Assembly (NCBI RefSeq): GCF_003259435.1
Contig: NZ_QLMA01000001.1
Coordinates: forward strand, 558,001-622,000
Direction: 5' to 3'
Length of the DNA stretch: 64,000 bases
Source of the DNA: Chitinophaga dinghuensis
GTDB lineage: Bacteria; Bacteroidota; Bacteroidia; Chitinophagales; Chitinophagaceae
Of this stretch, positions 9,113-18,396 are shown piece by piece. How positions within the stretch are numbered: the first letter of the stretch is position 1; each line of letters starts with the position of its first letter. Under the pieces are notes generated by a model, which was not told the origin of the DNA, made no database searches, and saw nothing but the letters and a program-made list of their open reading frames with translations. Position numbers and translations under genes: made by a program.

Positions 9113-10690
9113 TTAATGTAAATCCCACCAAAGAGAAGTACCGCCATTGTCCAGGCCTTTAAGGGTGGCGGCAGCCCTGGCAGCGGCTTTAGGGTTAGTG
9201 ATATATTCCTGGTCGGGTATAGGCAAACGTCTGATAAATTTTTCTGTGGGAATAGTATTCCCGCTGTTATTTATCACTACAGGAAACAATTTTGGATAGC
9301 CCGTTCTTCTGAATTCACTCCAGGCTTCCTGACCTTCCGGAAACATCGCAATCCATTTCTGTGTAATGATACGTTCCAGTTTAATGTCATTATTATCCCC
9401 ATCATTCCATTTGATCGTAATGGTGCTAAGATGTTTATCTCCTGTAAGCACGTTGTTCAATGCATTCTTGGGATCTATATAGGGCGCAGGTTTGCTGGTA
9501 TTATCGTTGAGATACGTGTCGGCATCCGGGATATTGTACTGACGAAATGATGTAATAATTCCTTTATTGTAATTGCTGCCGGCATCGCCTGCGTTCTTCC
9601 AGCCGTTGAGTGCCGCTTCTGCTTTCAGGAACCAGGCTTCTGCTGCTGTCATGAACAATATCTTACTATCGAATTTTACCAGATAGGAAAAACCGGAATA
9701 AGTCTCCTTCGTGCTGATACTAATCCCATTGCGTATACCATGATATACATTCGGACCTTCATCTGTATGTACGAAATAACGCGGTAACCGCGGATCATTA
9801 TAACCGGTCAGAATAGATTCCATCGGAGCGCCCATCCGGATATCCGCCCAGTTATATCCAATGATATTTAAAGGATGTGTAACAGGTGAAATATTTACAT
9901 TGAAATTATCATCAGGTGTGGTCAGTAGTCCTAATGGGTGCGATAATGCAGCTTCTCCCTCCAGCTTTGCTTTAGCGGGATCGATGCCGTTGATACGTAT
10001 GGCCAGCCTAAGTCGTAGCGTATTAGCAAACTTCACCCATTTCGTATAGTCGCCTTTATACACCAGGTCGAAATTGGTAAACCGGGAAGCAGCGTGGTTG
10101 TTGATAGAGTCCGTCAATACGCCTATGGCTTCTTTGAGATCTTTGAAGAACGCGTAATACGCGTCTGGCTGCGCATCATAATCTATACTTTTATCTGCAT
10201 TGATCTCGCCATAATGCGTATAGATAACCGGCCCAAAAATATCGCTCAACCGATGCATCGCTTCTACTTTCAGTATCTGCGCCCATGCATAAAAATCCGG
10301 ATACTTTCCTTTGGCTTTCTCCTGCGCAAAATCGCAGGGCCTCATCACATAAGCATAGGTAACAATCCATGGCTTGATATTCCAGTAGTAACGCAGACTA
10401 TAAGTCATGTTATTGATATTGCCATCAAAAGGATTGGGCGACATCATATATCCTGAAAAGATATCTGCATTTAAATTCTGCTGTAGCTGCGCAGTAGGAG
10501 GATCGTTATATATTAACAGGTTCAGCTGGGCTTGCGACAATGGCTCTCCCATCAGCTGATAATCTGCTTTCAGCTCCTCTTCCGTGAAATCATTTGGGTT
10601 TCTGTTAATCTCATTAAACCGTTTGGTACAAGCGGTGGTCAGCATGGCAGCCGCAATAACTATTACCAACGGATATAACCACTTTTTCAT
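9113..10690 (-). CDS. SusD/RagB-family lipoprotein (pair 3)
   Basis: A 525-residue SusD-like lipoprotein. The lipoprotein signal ends at LTTAC (Cys21), followed by TKRFNEINRNPN. The region KVEAMHRLSDIFGPVIYTHY is the family core, and the tail is LWWDLH. It lies 14 bp after the STN-type SusC at 10705-14190 and belongs to the sigma/FecR-controlled unit. It is the paralogue of the SusD at 4179-5783, matching it along its whole length. The protein would sit on the cell surface as the ligand-binding lid of its SusC partner. Confidence 0.95.
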   Translation of the reverse strand: MKKWLYPLVIVIAAAMLTTACTKRFNEINRNPNDFTEEELKADYQLMGEPLSQAQLNLLIYNDPPTAQLQQNLNADIFSGYMMSPNPFDGNINNMTYSLRYYWNIKPWIVTYAYVMRPCDFAQEKAKGKYPDFYAWAQILKVEAMHRLSDIFGPVIYTHYGEINADKSIDYDAQPDAYYAFFKDLKEAIGVLTDSINNHAASRFTNFDLVYKGDYTKWVKFANTLRLRLAIRINGIDPAKAKLEGEAALSHPLGLLTTPDDNFNVNISPVTHPLNIIGYNWADIRMGAPMESILTGYNDPRLPRYFVHTDEGPNVYHGIRNGISISTKETYSGFSYLVKFDSKILFMTAAEAWFLKAEAALNGWKNAGDAGSNYNKGIITSFRQYNIPDADTYLNDNTSKPAPYIDPKNALNNVLTGDKHLSTITIKWNDGDNNDIKLERIITQKWIAMFPEGQEAWSEFRRTGYPKLFPVVINNSGNTIPTEKFIRRLPIPDQEYITNPKAAARAAATLKGLDNGGTSLWWDLH

Positions 10691-10704
10691 AACATCCAGA
10701 TTTT

Positions 10705-13700
10705 TTAGAATCCGATTTTCAAATTCATACCCATGCTGCGCACAGGGGGAAGTCCGAATACATCTACTCCTTGTAGACCATTGCCCGAACCCATGGATAC
10801 TTCAGGATCAAAAGGCGCTTTCAGATAGAAGAAAGCGAGATTGCGCCCCATCAGGCCTACGCGGGCTGTCCGGAGCCATTTCCATTTCAATGGTAAACGA
10901 TAACTCAGACTTACTTCCCGCAGTCGGATATTGGTCGCATCATACATATACAATTGCCCTACGCCGGCTCTGCCACCAACGGTAGAATAATATTTCTCGG
11001 CGGACATCTTTCCGGTGAAGGGTCTGCCGTCTTCATAAACAGCATTTATACTCACACCGCCATTGTCACGGGCTTTGGCAGTTACTTCACTTACGCCATA
11101 CCAATCCAGTACGGCTTGCGTTACACTCATCACCTTTCCGCCGAAATGCCCGTCTACCAGGAAACTCAGAGAGAAGTCGCCATAATAAATACTATTATTC
11201 CATCCCAACGTAAATCTGGGATTAGGATTACCCACTCTCTTCGGCGTCGCATTCGTTTTTAAATTACCACTGTTATCCAACACAAACTGTCCTTTGGCAT
11301 TTGTCACCAGTTCTTTATTGCCGTAAATATCGCCCCAGGAACCGCCTTCCTGGATAAAGGAACCAAACATATTCACGCCGAAATCCGTGAGAACAAAGCT
11401 ATTGGTGCTATCAGCGCCGGGAATTTCTTTGTTACTCAGTTTAATCACTTTGTTCTGGTTGATCGCGAAATTAACCGTACTGGTCCAGTTTACTTTTTTA
11501 TTACGTACAGGCGCTACCGTTAGCATTGCTTCCCAACCTCTGTTTTGGATATTACCCATGTTGAGGTAATAGGTGAGATACTTGGAACCTACCGGGGCAG
11601 GGACTTCCATGTATTGCTTATAGTTATTGTTTTTATACCAGGTAACATCGAGAGACAAACGGTTTTTGAACAGCCGTGTTTCAAACCCGGCTTCGAGCGA
11701 CTGGTTATCTTCCGGCGCCAGGAACACGCCCGGATAAGGAGTACGTTGGTTCAGTACCACGCGGGAAACTCCGGCAATCGTCTGCATGGTGAAAGGGGCA
11801 GGGTTGCTGGCATAGCTGGCAATATCATTTCCCACTTTGGCGAAAGAGGTACGCACTCTCAGGAAATCTATCACCTTAGGCATTTTCACCACATCGCTGA
11901 GAATAAGAGAGGCTCCTGCTGAATAATAGAAATATCCTTTGTTGAGCGTAGGCGTGTAGGCGAAGGTGCTGGACCAGTCGTTCCTACCGGTAATATCCAG
12001 GAAGAAAGCATTACGAATACCCAGTTGCACATTGCCGAAGAGTGCCTGCAACTGTTTCTGTTCCACAGATTGCTGTGCATCCATGGCAGTACTCATAATA
12101 TTGGAAACGGCAAATTTATTGGGATACATCAGTCCCGGATCTGCATGGGGATTGGCGCCATTGTAAGTGCGTTCATGCGCTTTTACATCTGTAATGCTTC
12201 CGCCTATGTTACCTGCCAGATGCATCCAGTTATTCACTTTTCCACTGGCATTGAGCAACAGATCCGCATATAGCTGCGTGTTGAATTCTTTCTCCAGGGT
12301 ATAGCGACCATTGGAGGCTGCGAGTACTACTTGGGTACCCGCATATGCATTGAGTTCGTATTGATCTAGGGATTTATCGAAGCTACCGCGACTTTGCACC
12401 GACAACCAGTTGTTTAGCTGGTAAGTGAGGCAGATGGTGCTCATTCCTCTGTAGCGGGAATCCAGGCGGATATCGCGTTTGAGCGCCCACATAGGATTTT
12501 GCTGATCGTCCTGACCTATCCATTTTCTGTCGTTCCGGATATTCCACCAGTTTTGGAGATAGAGGTTTCGATCTTTATCCAGGTATTCAAAATTGTTGCT
12601 ATAATAATCGAAATCCTGTCCTCTGGGGAAGAGATATAGTCCTGAGATAGGGCTGTAATACAATCCAGAAGAGCTGCGGTTGTGGGTGGCCTGGGCAAGG
12701 AAAGACACCGTAGCGTCCATGATGAGGCGGTTGTTCAGCAGCTTGAGCGTTTCACGAAAATTGATGGCATGCCGATCAAGAGAGTTGGTCGGCAGAATTC
12801 CTTTGTTGGTTGTATTGGCGTATGATAGGTAGCTCTGAGCTGTTTCCGTTCCTCCGCTGAAGGAGATGCCGTTGGTCCAGGTATAACCGGTATTATAGAA
12901 ATGTTTTACGATATCGGGTGTATGAATGGGATCGCCCCAGCTGCCTGGAGATCCTGGTTGCAGACTGCCTACGTTATCGCGGCCGGGCGGATCTGTTTGC
13001 CCGTAACGGTATTGTAAGTCGGGCAGGAGAGAAGGCGTTTCGATGGTGAAGTCGGACGAGAAATCCATTTTACTTCTGCCTGCTTTGCCTTTCCTGGTGG
13101 TGATCAGGATAACGCCGTTTGCGGCCTGGCTGCCATAGAGGGCGGCGGCCGAAGCGCCTTTCAGGATACTGATACTTTCGATATCATCTGGGTTGATATT
13201 GGAAATACCGTCGCCGCCATCGCGGCCACCGGCGCCGATGGTATTGTTGGATTGCCCCCATACGTCGTTGGGTTGGGAAGGAGTGAAGTTGGCATAAGGA
13301 ACACCGTCCACGATGTACAGTGGCTGATTTTCGCGGGTGGATTTATTACCGCGGAGTACCACTCTCACTGAACCGCCAATGCCTGATGCATTGCGGCAAA
13401 TGGTAACGCCGGCAGTTTTACCTGCTAAGGTGTTCATGACGTTTACATCTTTTACCAGGGAGACATCATCCCCTCCGAGTTGTTGGGTAGCATAGGGCAG
13501 CTCTTTGGATTTTTTCTGGATGCCCATAGCGGTTACCACCAGTTCGCCTAATGCGCGGATATTTTCCTGGAGGGTGATATTCACTTCCGGGGAAGCGCCT
13601 ACCATGACCTCTTTGGTGAAGAAGCCTACAGAGCTGACAACGAGTACATCGCCGGGAGCGGCTTTGATGTTGAAAGCTGCATCGGCGTTACTTTGCGTGC

Positions 13701-14190
13701 CTTTATTTGAATTTTTTATTTGGATAGTTACTCCTGGAAGCGGCGTGCCTTTATTATCGCGTATCGTGCCTGTTATGTCTCTGTCCAATGAAACTTTACT
13801 GTCCAACTCCACAGAAAGTGACGGTGCATGATCACTTTCTGCGCCAACAATAATTTTATTGTTTTTTCGGGTAAACTTTAATCCTGTTTGATCTGATAAC
13901 TGTGTTAATACTTCATCTATGGGAACTTTTATACAATTCAGCGTCACTTTCTTTTTCAGATTCAGATCTGAGTTATCGTAGTGAAAGTTCAGCCCTGTTT
14001 TGGTTGATATTTCAGACATCACTTCTTCCAGGTTCTTATCCTTTGCCTGGATACTGACGACGATGGGTAATAGTGGTTCTTGTATGTGCCGGACCGTGCT
14101 GCCTACGGAAGTAAGGCTGCCGGCCAGCAAGAGTGTCAGTATCAGTCCGAAGGATAAAAACCATTTCAATGGGCATGGTTTTACCCTCAT
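10705..14190 (-). CDS. SusC-type TonB-dependent transporter with STN signalling domain (pair 3)
   Basis: At 1161 residues this is the longest SusC here because it adds an N-terminal STN (secretin/TonB short N-terminal) domain at about 43-117 (IVVSIQAKDKNLEEVMSEIS ... NKIIVG). Next come a carboxypeptidase-regulatory-like domain at about 139-208, GELVVTAMG at 215-223, the plug (QPLYIVDGVPY) and the barrel. In FecA/FecR-type systems the STN domain touches the periplasmic part of the anti-sigma factor when ligand is bound. Here the FecR gene ends 12 bp upstream and the ECF sigma gene precedes that, so the gene order fits a complete trans-envelope switch. The signal peptide lies within about 1-30. 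The paralogue at 5813-8956 has no STN. Confidence 0.97.
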   Translation of the reverse strand: MRVKPCPLKWFLSFGLILTLLLAGSLTSVGSTVRHIQEPLLPIVVSIQAKDKNLEEVMSEISTKTGLNFHYDNSDLNLKKKVTLNCIKVPIDEVLTQLSDQTGLKFTRKNNKIIVGAESDHAPSLSVELDSKVSLDRDITGTIRDNKGTPLPGVTIQIKNSNKGTQSNADAAFNIKAAPGDVLVVSSVGFFTKEVMVGASPEVNITLQENIRALGELVVTAMGIQKKSKELPYATQQLGGDDVSLVKDVNVMNTLAGKTAGVTICRNASGIGGSVRVVLRGNKSTRENQPLYIVDGVPYANFTPSQPNDVWGQSNNTIGAGGRDGGDGISNINPDDIESISILKGASAAALYGSQAANGVILITTRKGKAGRSKMDFSSDFTIETPSLLPDLQYRYGQTDPPGRDNVGSLQPGSPGSWGDPIHTPDIVKHFYNTGYTWTNGISFSGGTETAQSYLSYANTTNKGILPTNSLDRHAINFRETLKLLNNRLIMDATVSFLAQATHNRSSSGLYYSPISGLYLFPRGQDFDYYSNNFEYLDKDRNLYLQNWWNIRNDRKWIGQDDQQNPMWALKRDIRLDSRYRGMSTICLTYQLNNWLSVQSRGSFDKSLDQYELNAYAGTQVVLAASNGRYTLEKEFNTQLYADLLLNASGKVNNWMHLAGNIGGSITDVKAHERTYNGANPHADPGLMYPNKFAVSNIMSTAMDAQQSVEQKQLQALFGNVQLGIRNAFFLDITGRNDWSSTFAYTPTLNKGYFYYSAGASLILSDVVKMPKVIDFLRVRTSFAKVGNDIASYASNPAPFTMQTIAGVSRVVLNQRTPYPGVFLAPEDNQSLEAGFETRLFKNRLSLDVTWYKNNNYKQYMEVPAPVGSKYLTYYLNMGNIQNRGWEAMLTVAPVRNKKVNWTSTVNFAINQNKVIKLSNKEIPGADSTNSFVLTDFGVNMFGSFIQEGGSWGDIYGNKELVTNAKGQFVLDNSGNLKTNATPKRVGNPNPRFTLGWNNSIYYGDFSLSFLVDGHFGGKVMSVTQAVLDWYGVSEVTAKARDNGGVSINAVYEDGRPFTGKMSAEKYYSTVGGRAGVGQLYMYDATNIRLREVSLSYRLPLKWKWLRTARVGLMGRNLAFFYLKAPFDPEVSMGSGNGLQGVDVFGLPPVRSMGMNLKIGF

Positions 14191-14202
14191 AATGACCTTG
14201 TT

Positions 14203-15234
14203 TTAATTTTTTAGATAAACAGTATCGTTTTTAATGGTATACTTAATTGATTTCAGATCACTGATGACATCCATTACCTCTTTCAGGTCTTCTCCTTGTT
14301 TGAAGGTACCGTTGTACTCCCACTCGGTTTTATCGCTGTGGTTGATCACGGTCACGCCGAAACGGTTACGGATAGCGGTGGCGAAATCGTCGAAATTGGC
14401 ATTTTTGAAAACGAGGATACCTTTTTTCCAGCCGATGATTGCTTCGGGGTTGGAGAAGCTGGTTTTGATCATGCTGAGGGATACCCTGTTATAGTTGAGT
14501 TGTTCGCTGGGCATCAGGATAGTTGATTCTTTGCTGTTATTGGTTCTGGCAACTTTCACTTTGCCATTGATCAGGGCAACAGTAATCTTATCCTCATGGG
14601 CATAGGATCTGATATTGAAGGCGGTACCGAGGGCTGTTGTGGCCAGGTCGCCGCTGTATACGACAAAGCTGCTGTTAGGGTTTTGGGCAACTTCGAATAC
14701 AGCTTCTCCTTCTTCCAGATATATATTACGGACGTTATTGCTGAAATGTTCCGGATAACGGATACGGGTACCCGCATTCATACAGATGCCGCTACCATCT
14801 TCCAGTTTAAAGCTTTCTGTAAGGCCATAGGGCGTACTCACTTCCACGAATCCGTTTCGGATGATGCGGGTAGCTTTTTTGGTATGATTGGCAGCAATAT
14901 GAGGAGGCGTATCTGTGTTGGCGGTATGCCCTATATTGCGGTATACGAATATGCCTGCTGCAAGTATGACAGCGGCGGCGGCAACTGTATACCAGGGTTT
15001 CATCTTCCTGACTTTGGCAACTGGCGCTATAGTAACAGCCGGAGCTGGTGCAATTTGTTCGTTTATAAGTAGTTTAACTTCATCCAGTTGCAGATTCAAC
15101 GCGTCTTCCTCCATCACAATCGACTGTTGACGGTTGATATTTTCGAACCATTTTTCAATGATATCCGCTTCCTCCGGTGAGCAGGTGCCCTGGTTATATC
15201 GTTCCAGTAATATTTTAATCTGTTCTGTGTCCAC
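14203..15234 (-). CDS. FecR-family anti-sigma factor
   Basis: A 343-residue inner-membrane anti-sigma factor. The cytoplasmic N-terminus (1-80) starts with a helix resembling the anti-sigma region (LLERYNQGTCSPEEADIIEK). One membrane segment spans about 81-99. The periplasmic FecR domain lies at about 131-228 (VSTPYGLTESFKLEDGSGI). A C-terminal DUF4974-like domain at about 273-343 probably contacts the STN domain of the transporter. The protein should hold the ECF sigma factor of the gene 72 bp upstream until SusC signals substrate. The order sigma, FecR, STN-SusC, SusD is the standard carbohydrate-type trans-envelope signalling arrangement of Bacteroidota. Confidence 0.95.
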   Translation of the reverse strand: MDTEQIKILLERYNQGTCSPEEADIIEKWFENINRQQSIVMEEDALNLQLDEVKLLINEQIAPAPAVTIAPVAKVRKMKPWYTVAAAAVILAAGIFVYRNIGHTANTDTPPHIAANHTKKATRIIRNGFVEVSTPYGLTESFKLEDGSGICMNAGTRIRYPEHFSNNVRNIYLEEGEAVFEVAQNPNSSFVVYSGDLATTALGTAFNIRSYAHEDKITVALINGKVKVARTNNSKESTILMPSEQLNYNRVSLSMIKTSFSNPEAIIGWKKGILVFKNANFDDFATAIRNRFGVTVINHSDKTEWEYNGTFKQGEDLKEVMDVISDLKSIKYTIKNDTVYLKN

Positions 15235-15306
15235 CTGATAGCGTTTTTGATGTTGTAATGTCGTAATAACGTGGAAAAGGTACTATATACAGCTAAAAAA
15301 TTAATA

Positions 15307-15897
15307 TTAGCGGATGCATCCTAACAATATGGAAATAATGACCAGGATGATGTCCGGTTGCGCATAGTTGGCTCTTAATATCTTTAAAGCTTTGGTAATC
15401 TGATTTTTAACGGTTTGCTGGGAGAGATTGAGATGAGTGGCAATCTGTTCTACTGTCAGGTTTTCAAACCTGCTGAGCATGAAAATTTCCTTCATCTTTT
15501 CCGGCAGATGGTTGATGGCCTCAAACATTTCCTGTGTTTTGGCTTTGGTATCCAGCTGGTCGGATATAGAATGCGGCTGCTCATCGAAATGCTCGATCAG
15601 CTGCTGCAGATATTTGCGATAGGTGGTATTTTTCCGGTAGATATCAATAATCTTATGCCGGGCTGCCTGGTAGAGGTATGATTTAAGCGACTCCTTCAAA
15701 ACCAATGTCTGACGCTTTTCCCACAAGGATATAAACAGATCTTGTAAAACATCCTTACTGATTTCAGCGGCATCCAGTTTACTATAAATGAATAAATACA
15801 GCGCCTTGCTGTACCGGTCATAAATGGTATTAAAGGCAGCAATATTATCGCTTTTCAGCAGCGATACTAATTCCTGATCTTGATAATTGCTGTACAT
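15307..15897 (-). CDS. ECF-type RNA polymerase sigma-70 factor (FecI-like)
   Basis: A 196-residue ECF sigma factor. Region 2 is at about 22-90 (RYSKALYLFIYSKL, then DVLQDLFISLWEKR). Region 4 is at about 125-175 (LPEKMKEIFMLSRFENLTVE and the helix-turn-helix LNLSQQTVKNQITKAL). The last 16 residues (IILVIISILLGCIR-like) are strikingly hydrophobic, a tail seen in some Bacteroidota FecI-like factors that could sit against the membrane or the anti-sigma factor. It heads the unit with the FecR at 14203-15234 and probably activates the SusC/SusD genes downstream. I did not find a confident promoter in the 151 bp before it. Confidence 0.94.
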   Translation of the reverse strand: MYSNYQDQELVSLLKSDNIAAFNTIYDRYSKALYLFIYSKLDAAEISKDVLQDLFISLWEKRQTLVLKESLKSYLYQAARHKIIDIYRKNTTYRKYLQQLIEHFDEQPHSISDQLDTKAKTQEMFEAINHLPEKMKEIFMLSRFENLTVEQIATHLNLSQQTVKNQITKALKILRANYAQPDIILVIISILLGCIR

Positions 15898-16048
15898 CTA
15901 ATTACAGGTGAGGAAAAAGCGGTTTGGTTGACAAATGTTAACTTCTTCCCATGAAAGTAGTAAATATTCCGGGAGATTTCCGCATTATTTTTCGGGAATA
16001 TAGTATCAGCTACCTGGTTCCGTTGGCAGACGCGTGCCGGCTTTCTGC

Positions 16049-16924
16049 TTATGCTTCTTTCAGTCTCAATTCATTCTTGTATTCCTTCGGCGTTTTACCC
16101 ACTATCTCTTTGAAGAACCGATTAAAATTAGAAAGGTTCTTAAAGCCACAGGAATAGGCTATCTCCGCAATGGACCAGTCTTCCTCTGTCAGCCGCTTGC
16201 AGGCATGACCAATACGCACTTCATTGAGGAACTGCACAAAGGATTTCTTGGTGCGGTTCTTAAAGAAGCGGCAGAACGACTGTGGCGATAAATTAGTGAT
16301 ACTGGCCACATCCTGGAGGGATATCTCTTTGGAGAAGTTATTCATCACGTACTTGAAAACTTCGTCAATTTTGTGGTTATCCTTCACATTATAGGCATGG
16401 GAGTAACCGGTGCTGGCCAGGTAATAGCAATCTTTTGTTTCTGACAACGTTTTCAGGATATGCAGCAGGGAAATGATACGCTCCAGCCCCTCTTTGCGAG
16501 GCAGCGACAAAATCTCCGGTTTCAACTTGTCATAGGTAGGCCCCGTGATCTTCATACCCCGTTGTGCCTTGTGAAACAACTCACTGAGGGCTTTCGTCTC
16601 CGGTAAACCATAAAATTTCTCTCCAAATATATCCTTTGGAAAATAAATTACGACCGAACGAGCCTTTAAATGCTCATCACCCTTGTAATATTCCTCATCA
16701 TTATACCAAACATGCGGTATGTGCGGACCAAGAAACACCATGTCGCCCTCTTCAAAGCTCTCAATGCTGTCGCCCACAATCCTTTTTCCATGGCTCTCTG
16801 TCACGAAAACCAGTTCACATTCCGGATGAAAGTGAAACGGCGTATTGAAATGCGGATCACATCGCTCTATGATAGTGATCTGGTTATCGGCAAAGGCCCC
16901 AACTTTAATAAGAATGGGTTTCAT
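16049..16924 (-). CDS. AraC-family transcriptional regulator with N-terminal cupin
   Basis: A 291-residue regulator. Residues 1 to about 140 form a cupin-like sensor (HFNTPFHFHPECELVFV, then GDMVFLGPHIPHVWY), suited to binding a small sugar-like ligand. Residues 191-285 carry two helix-turn-helix units of the AraC type (ISLQDVASITNLSPQSFCRF and IAEIAYSCGFKNLSNFNRFF, ending GKTPKEYKN). It is divergent from the LacI-type gene at 17189 (264 bp between) and lies downstream of no obvious partner. Its targets may be one of the flanking SusC/SusD units, but nothing in the sequence proves that. The start is supported by the usual MKPILIKVG opening. Confidence 0.93.
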   Translation of the reverse strand: MKPILIKVGAFADNQITIIERCDPHFNTPFHFHPECELVFVTESHGKRIVGDSIESFEEGDMVFLGPHIPHVWYNDEEYYKGDEHLKARSVVIYFPKDIFGEKFYGLPETKALSELFHKAQRGMKITGPTYDKLKPEILSLPRKEGLERIISLLHILKTLSETKDCYYLASTGYSHAYNVKDNHKIDEVFKYVMNNFSKEISLQDVASITNLSPQSFCRFFKNRTKKSFVQFLNEVRIGHACKRLTEEDWSIAEIAYSCGFKNLSNFNRFFKEIVGKTPKEYKNELRLKEA

Positions 16925-17188
16925 TCATGTATTAATTTAATAACGATTTCTATTATGGCAATTTGTCTCAGGAGTATTACCATTGTCCTATGAATGTTGC
17001 CAAATTATTAAAAATTGGTTAAAAAAATATCATTATTTGGAAAATAACCTTTTAATGTGATATGGATTACAATAATTTTTCATGCAGCTTGTCCCCCCCC
17101 GTTTTTGGAATAATTCCTGCAACTATGTAAATTTCAACTTCATTTTGTAATTTACGCTGAGCTAAATCGATATAGCATAACTCTTATT
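16925..17188. other. Divergent regulatory gap between AraC- and LacI-type regulators
   Basis: A 264-bp AT-rich gap that must hold both divergent promoters. I could not identify a convincing TTTG/TAnnTTTG pair on either strand. It contains a run of eight C at 17093-17100, followed by GTTTTTGG. No copy of the TAAAACGTTTTA motif is present, so the LacI-type gene is not obviously self-regulated from here. Confidence 0.5.
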
Positions 17189-18211
17189 ATGAAAGGTATC
17201 TCCATTAAAGATATTGCAAAACAAGCAGGGGTATCACCTACCACTGTTTCATTCGTACTGAATGGCAAGGCAAAAGAGAAGAGGATCAGCGATCAGGTAA
17301 GCAAGAAAATCCAGAAAATTGCGGGCAAGCTGAAATATAAACCAAATCAGCTGGCCAGAGGCTTACGAACAGGCAAAACCAAAACAATAGGCCTTATCGT
17401 GGAAGATATCGCCAACAGCTTCTTTGCCACACTCGCTAAAGTTGTGGAAGATGAAGCCGATAAATTTGGGTATAAAGTACTCTACGGCTCCACAGAAGAT
17501 AATACGGAAAAAGCAAAAGGCCTCCTCGAAGTACTCAAGTACCGCCAGGTAGACGGCTATATTATCACCCCAACCAAAAACCTGGATAAGGAGATAGAAC
17601 AGCTGCAATCTGCCGGTAAACCCATCGTACTGGTAGACCGTTACTTTCCGCAAATGCCTTCCCATTATGTTGTAGTAGATAACTATAAAGGCGCCTACGA
17701 CGCTACCGCTCATCTGGCCGCCCAGGGCTTTCAGAAAATAGGAATCGTCACCACCACCTCAGACCAGGTACAGATGAAAGACCGTCTGGATGGTTATGCC
17801 GATGCCCTCAAAGACGCCGGTATCACCTATAATAAAACACTGGTGAAAAAATTGCCATTCGACCTGGATAAAGATGGCTCCAATGAGGAAATCAAAAAAT
17901 TCCTCAAAACTTCCAAAGGCCTCGACGCTGTTTTCTTTGCCACCAACTACCTCGGTATCCGCGGTATTGAAAGCATCCGCAACCTCGAATGGCAAATCGG
18001 TAAACAAATCGGCGTAGTATGCTTCGATGATCATGATATCTTCCGACTCTATACACCCGCTATCACCTGCGTTGCACAACCCATCCAGGAAATCGGTCAG
18101 CAACTCGTCAACATCCTGATGAAGGAATTAAACCATCCTTCCGCGGCACTGCAACAAGTGGTATTACCACTCAATCTTATCTTGCGCCCTTCCAGTCAAC
18201 ATAACGGCTAA
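17189..18211 (+). CDS. LacI/GalR-family transcriptional regulator
   Basis: A 340-residue regulator of normal family length. Residues 4-27 form the LacI helix-turn-helix (ISIKDIAKQAGVSPTTVSFV), followed by the hinge helix ending YKPNQLARGLRTGKTKTIGL. The remainder is a periplasmic-binding-protein-like sugar-sensing domain (GLIVEDIANSFFATL through CVAQPIQEIGQQLVNILMKE). Family members bind CG-centred palindromes. The palindrome TAAAACGTTTTA occurs upstream of the SusC genes at 23800 and 29414, and a partial, inverted copy starts 13 bp after this gene's stop codon. I infer that it controls the three plus-strand SusC/SusD pairs. A terminator at 18255-18285 follows the gene. Confidence 0.96.
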   Translation: MKGISIKDIAKQAGVSPTTVSFVLNGKAKEKRISDQVSKKIQKIAGKLKYKPNQLARGLRTGKTKTIGLIVEDIANSFFATLAKVVEDEADKFGYKVLYGSTEDNTEKAKGLLEVLKYRQVDGYIITPTKNLDKEIEQLQSAGKPIVLVDRYFPQMPSHYVVVDNYKGAYDATAHLAAQGFQKIGIVTTTSDQVQMKDRLDGYADALKDAGITYNKTLVKKLPFDLDKDGSNEEIKKFLKTSKGLDAVFFATNYLGIRGIESIRNLEWQIGKQIGVVCFDDHDIFRLYTPAITCVAQPIQEIGQQLVNILMKELNHPSAALQQVVLPLNLILRPSSQHNG

Positions 18212-18223
18212 CCGGCGTACTTC

Positions 18224-18238
18224 AACGTTTTAGCTAAA
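18224..18238 (-). promoter_or_regulatory. Probable LacI-type operator (partial, inverted copy) before SusC/SusD pair 4
   Basis: The 15 bases AACGTTTTAGCTAAA are the exact reverse complement of 23311-23325, the left part of the operator upstream of pair 5. Centred on the CG, the left half is degraded (TTCAACG instead of TAAAACG). It lies 13 bp after the LacI stop and 159 bp before the SusC ATG at 18397, upstream of the LacI terminator. Confidence 0.55.
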
Positions 18239-18254
18239 TATTGACATCATATTT

Positions 18255-18285
18255 AACCAGCACCGAAATGGTGCTGGTTTTTTTT
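18255..18285 (+). terminator. Rho-independent terminator of the LacI-type gene
   Basis: AACCAGCACC (18255-18264) and GGTGCTGGTT (18270-18279) form a perfect 10-bp stem with loop GAAAT, followed by an unbroken T run. The SusC at 18397 therefore needs its own promoter within the next 110 bp or depends on readthrough. Confidence 0.9.
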
Positions 18286-18396
18286 ATTTTGTCTCAACAC
18301 TTTCTCTCTGAACGTTGTTACATACTGTATCAACCAAGATCCATTTGTCCCTGCCTCCACGTCGAAAATCGATTTGCTTAACCTTATATCTTAAAC

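Noticed and set aside
18306..18321. CTGAACGTTGTTAC before the SusC of pair 4 as an additional operator
   Set aside because: It shares only the AACGTT core and is poorly palindromic.
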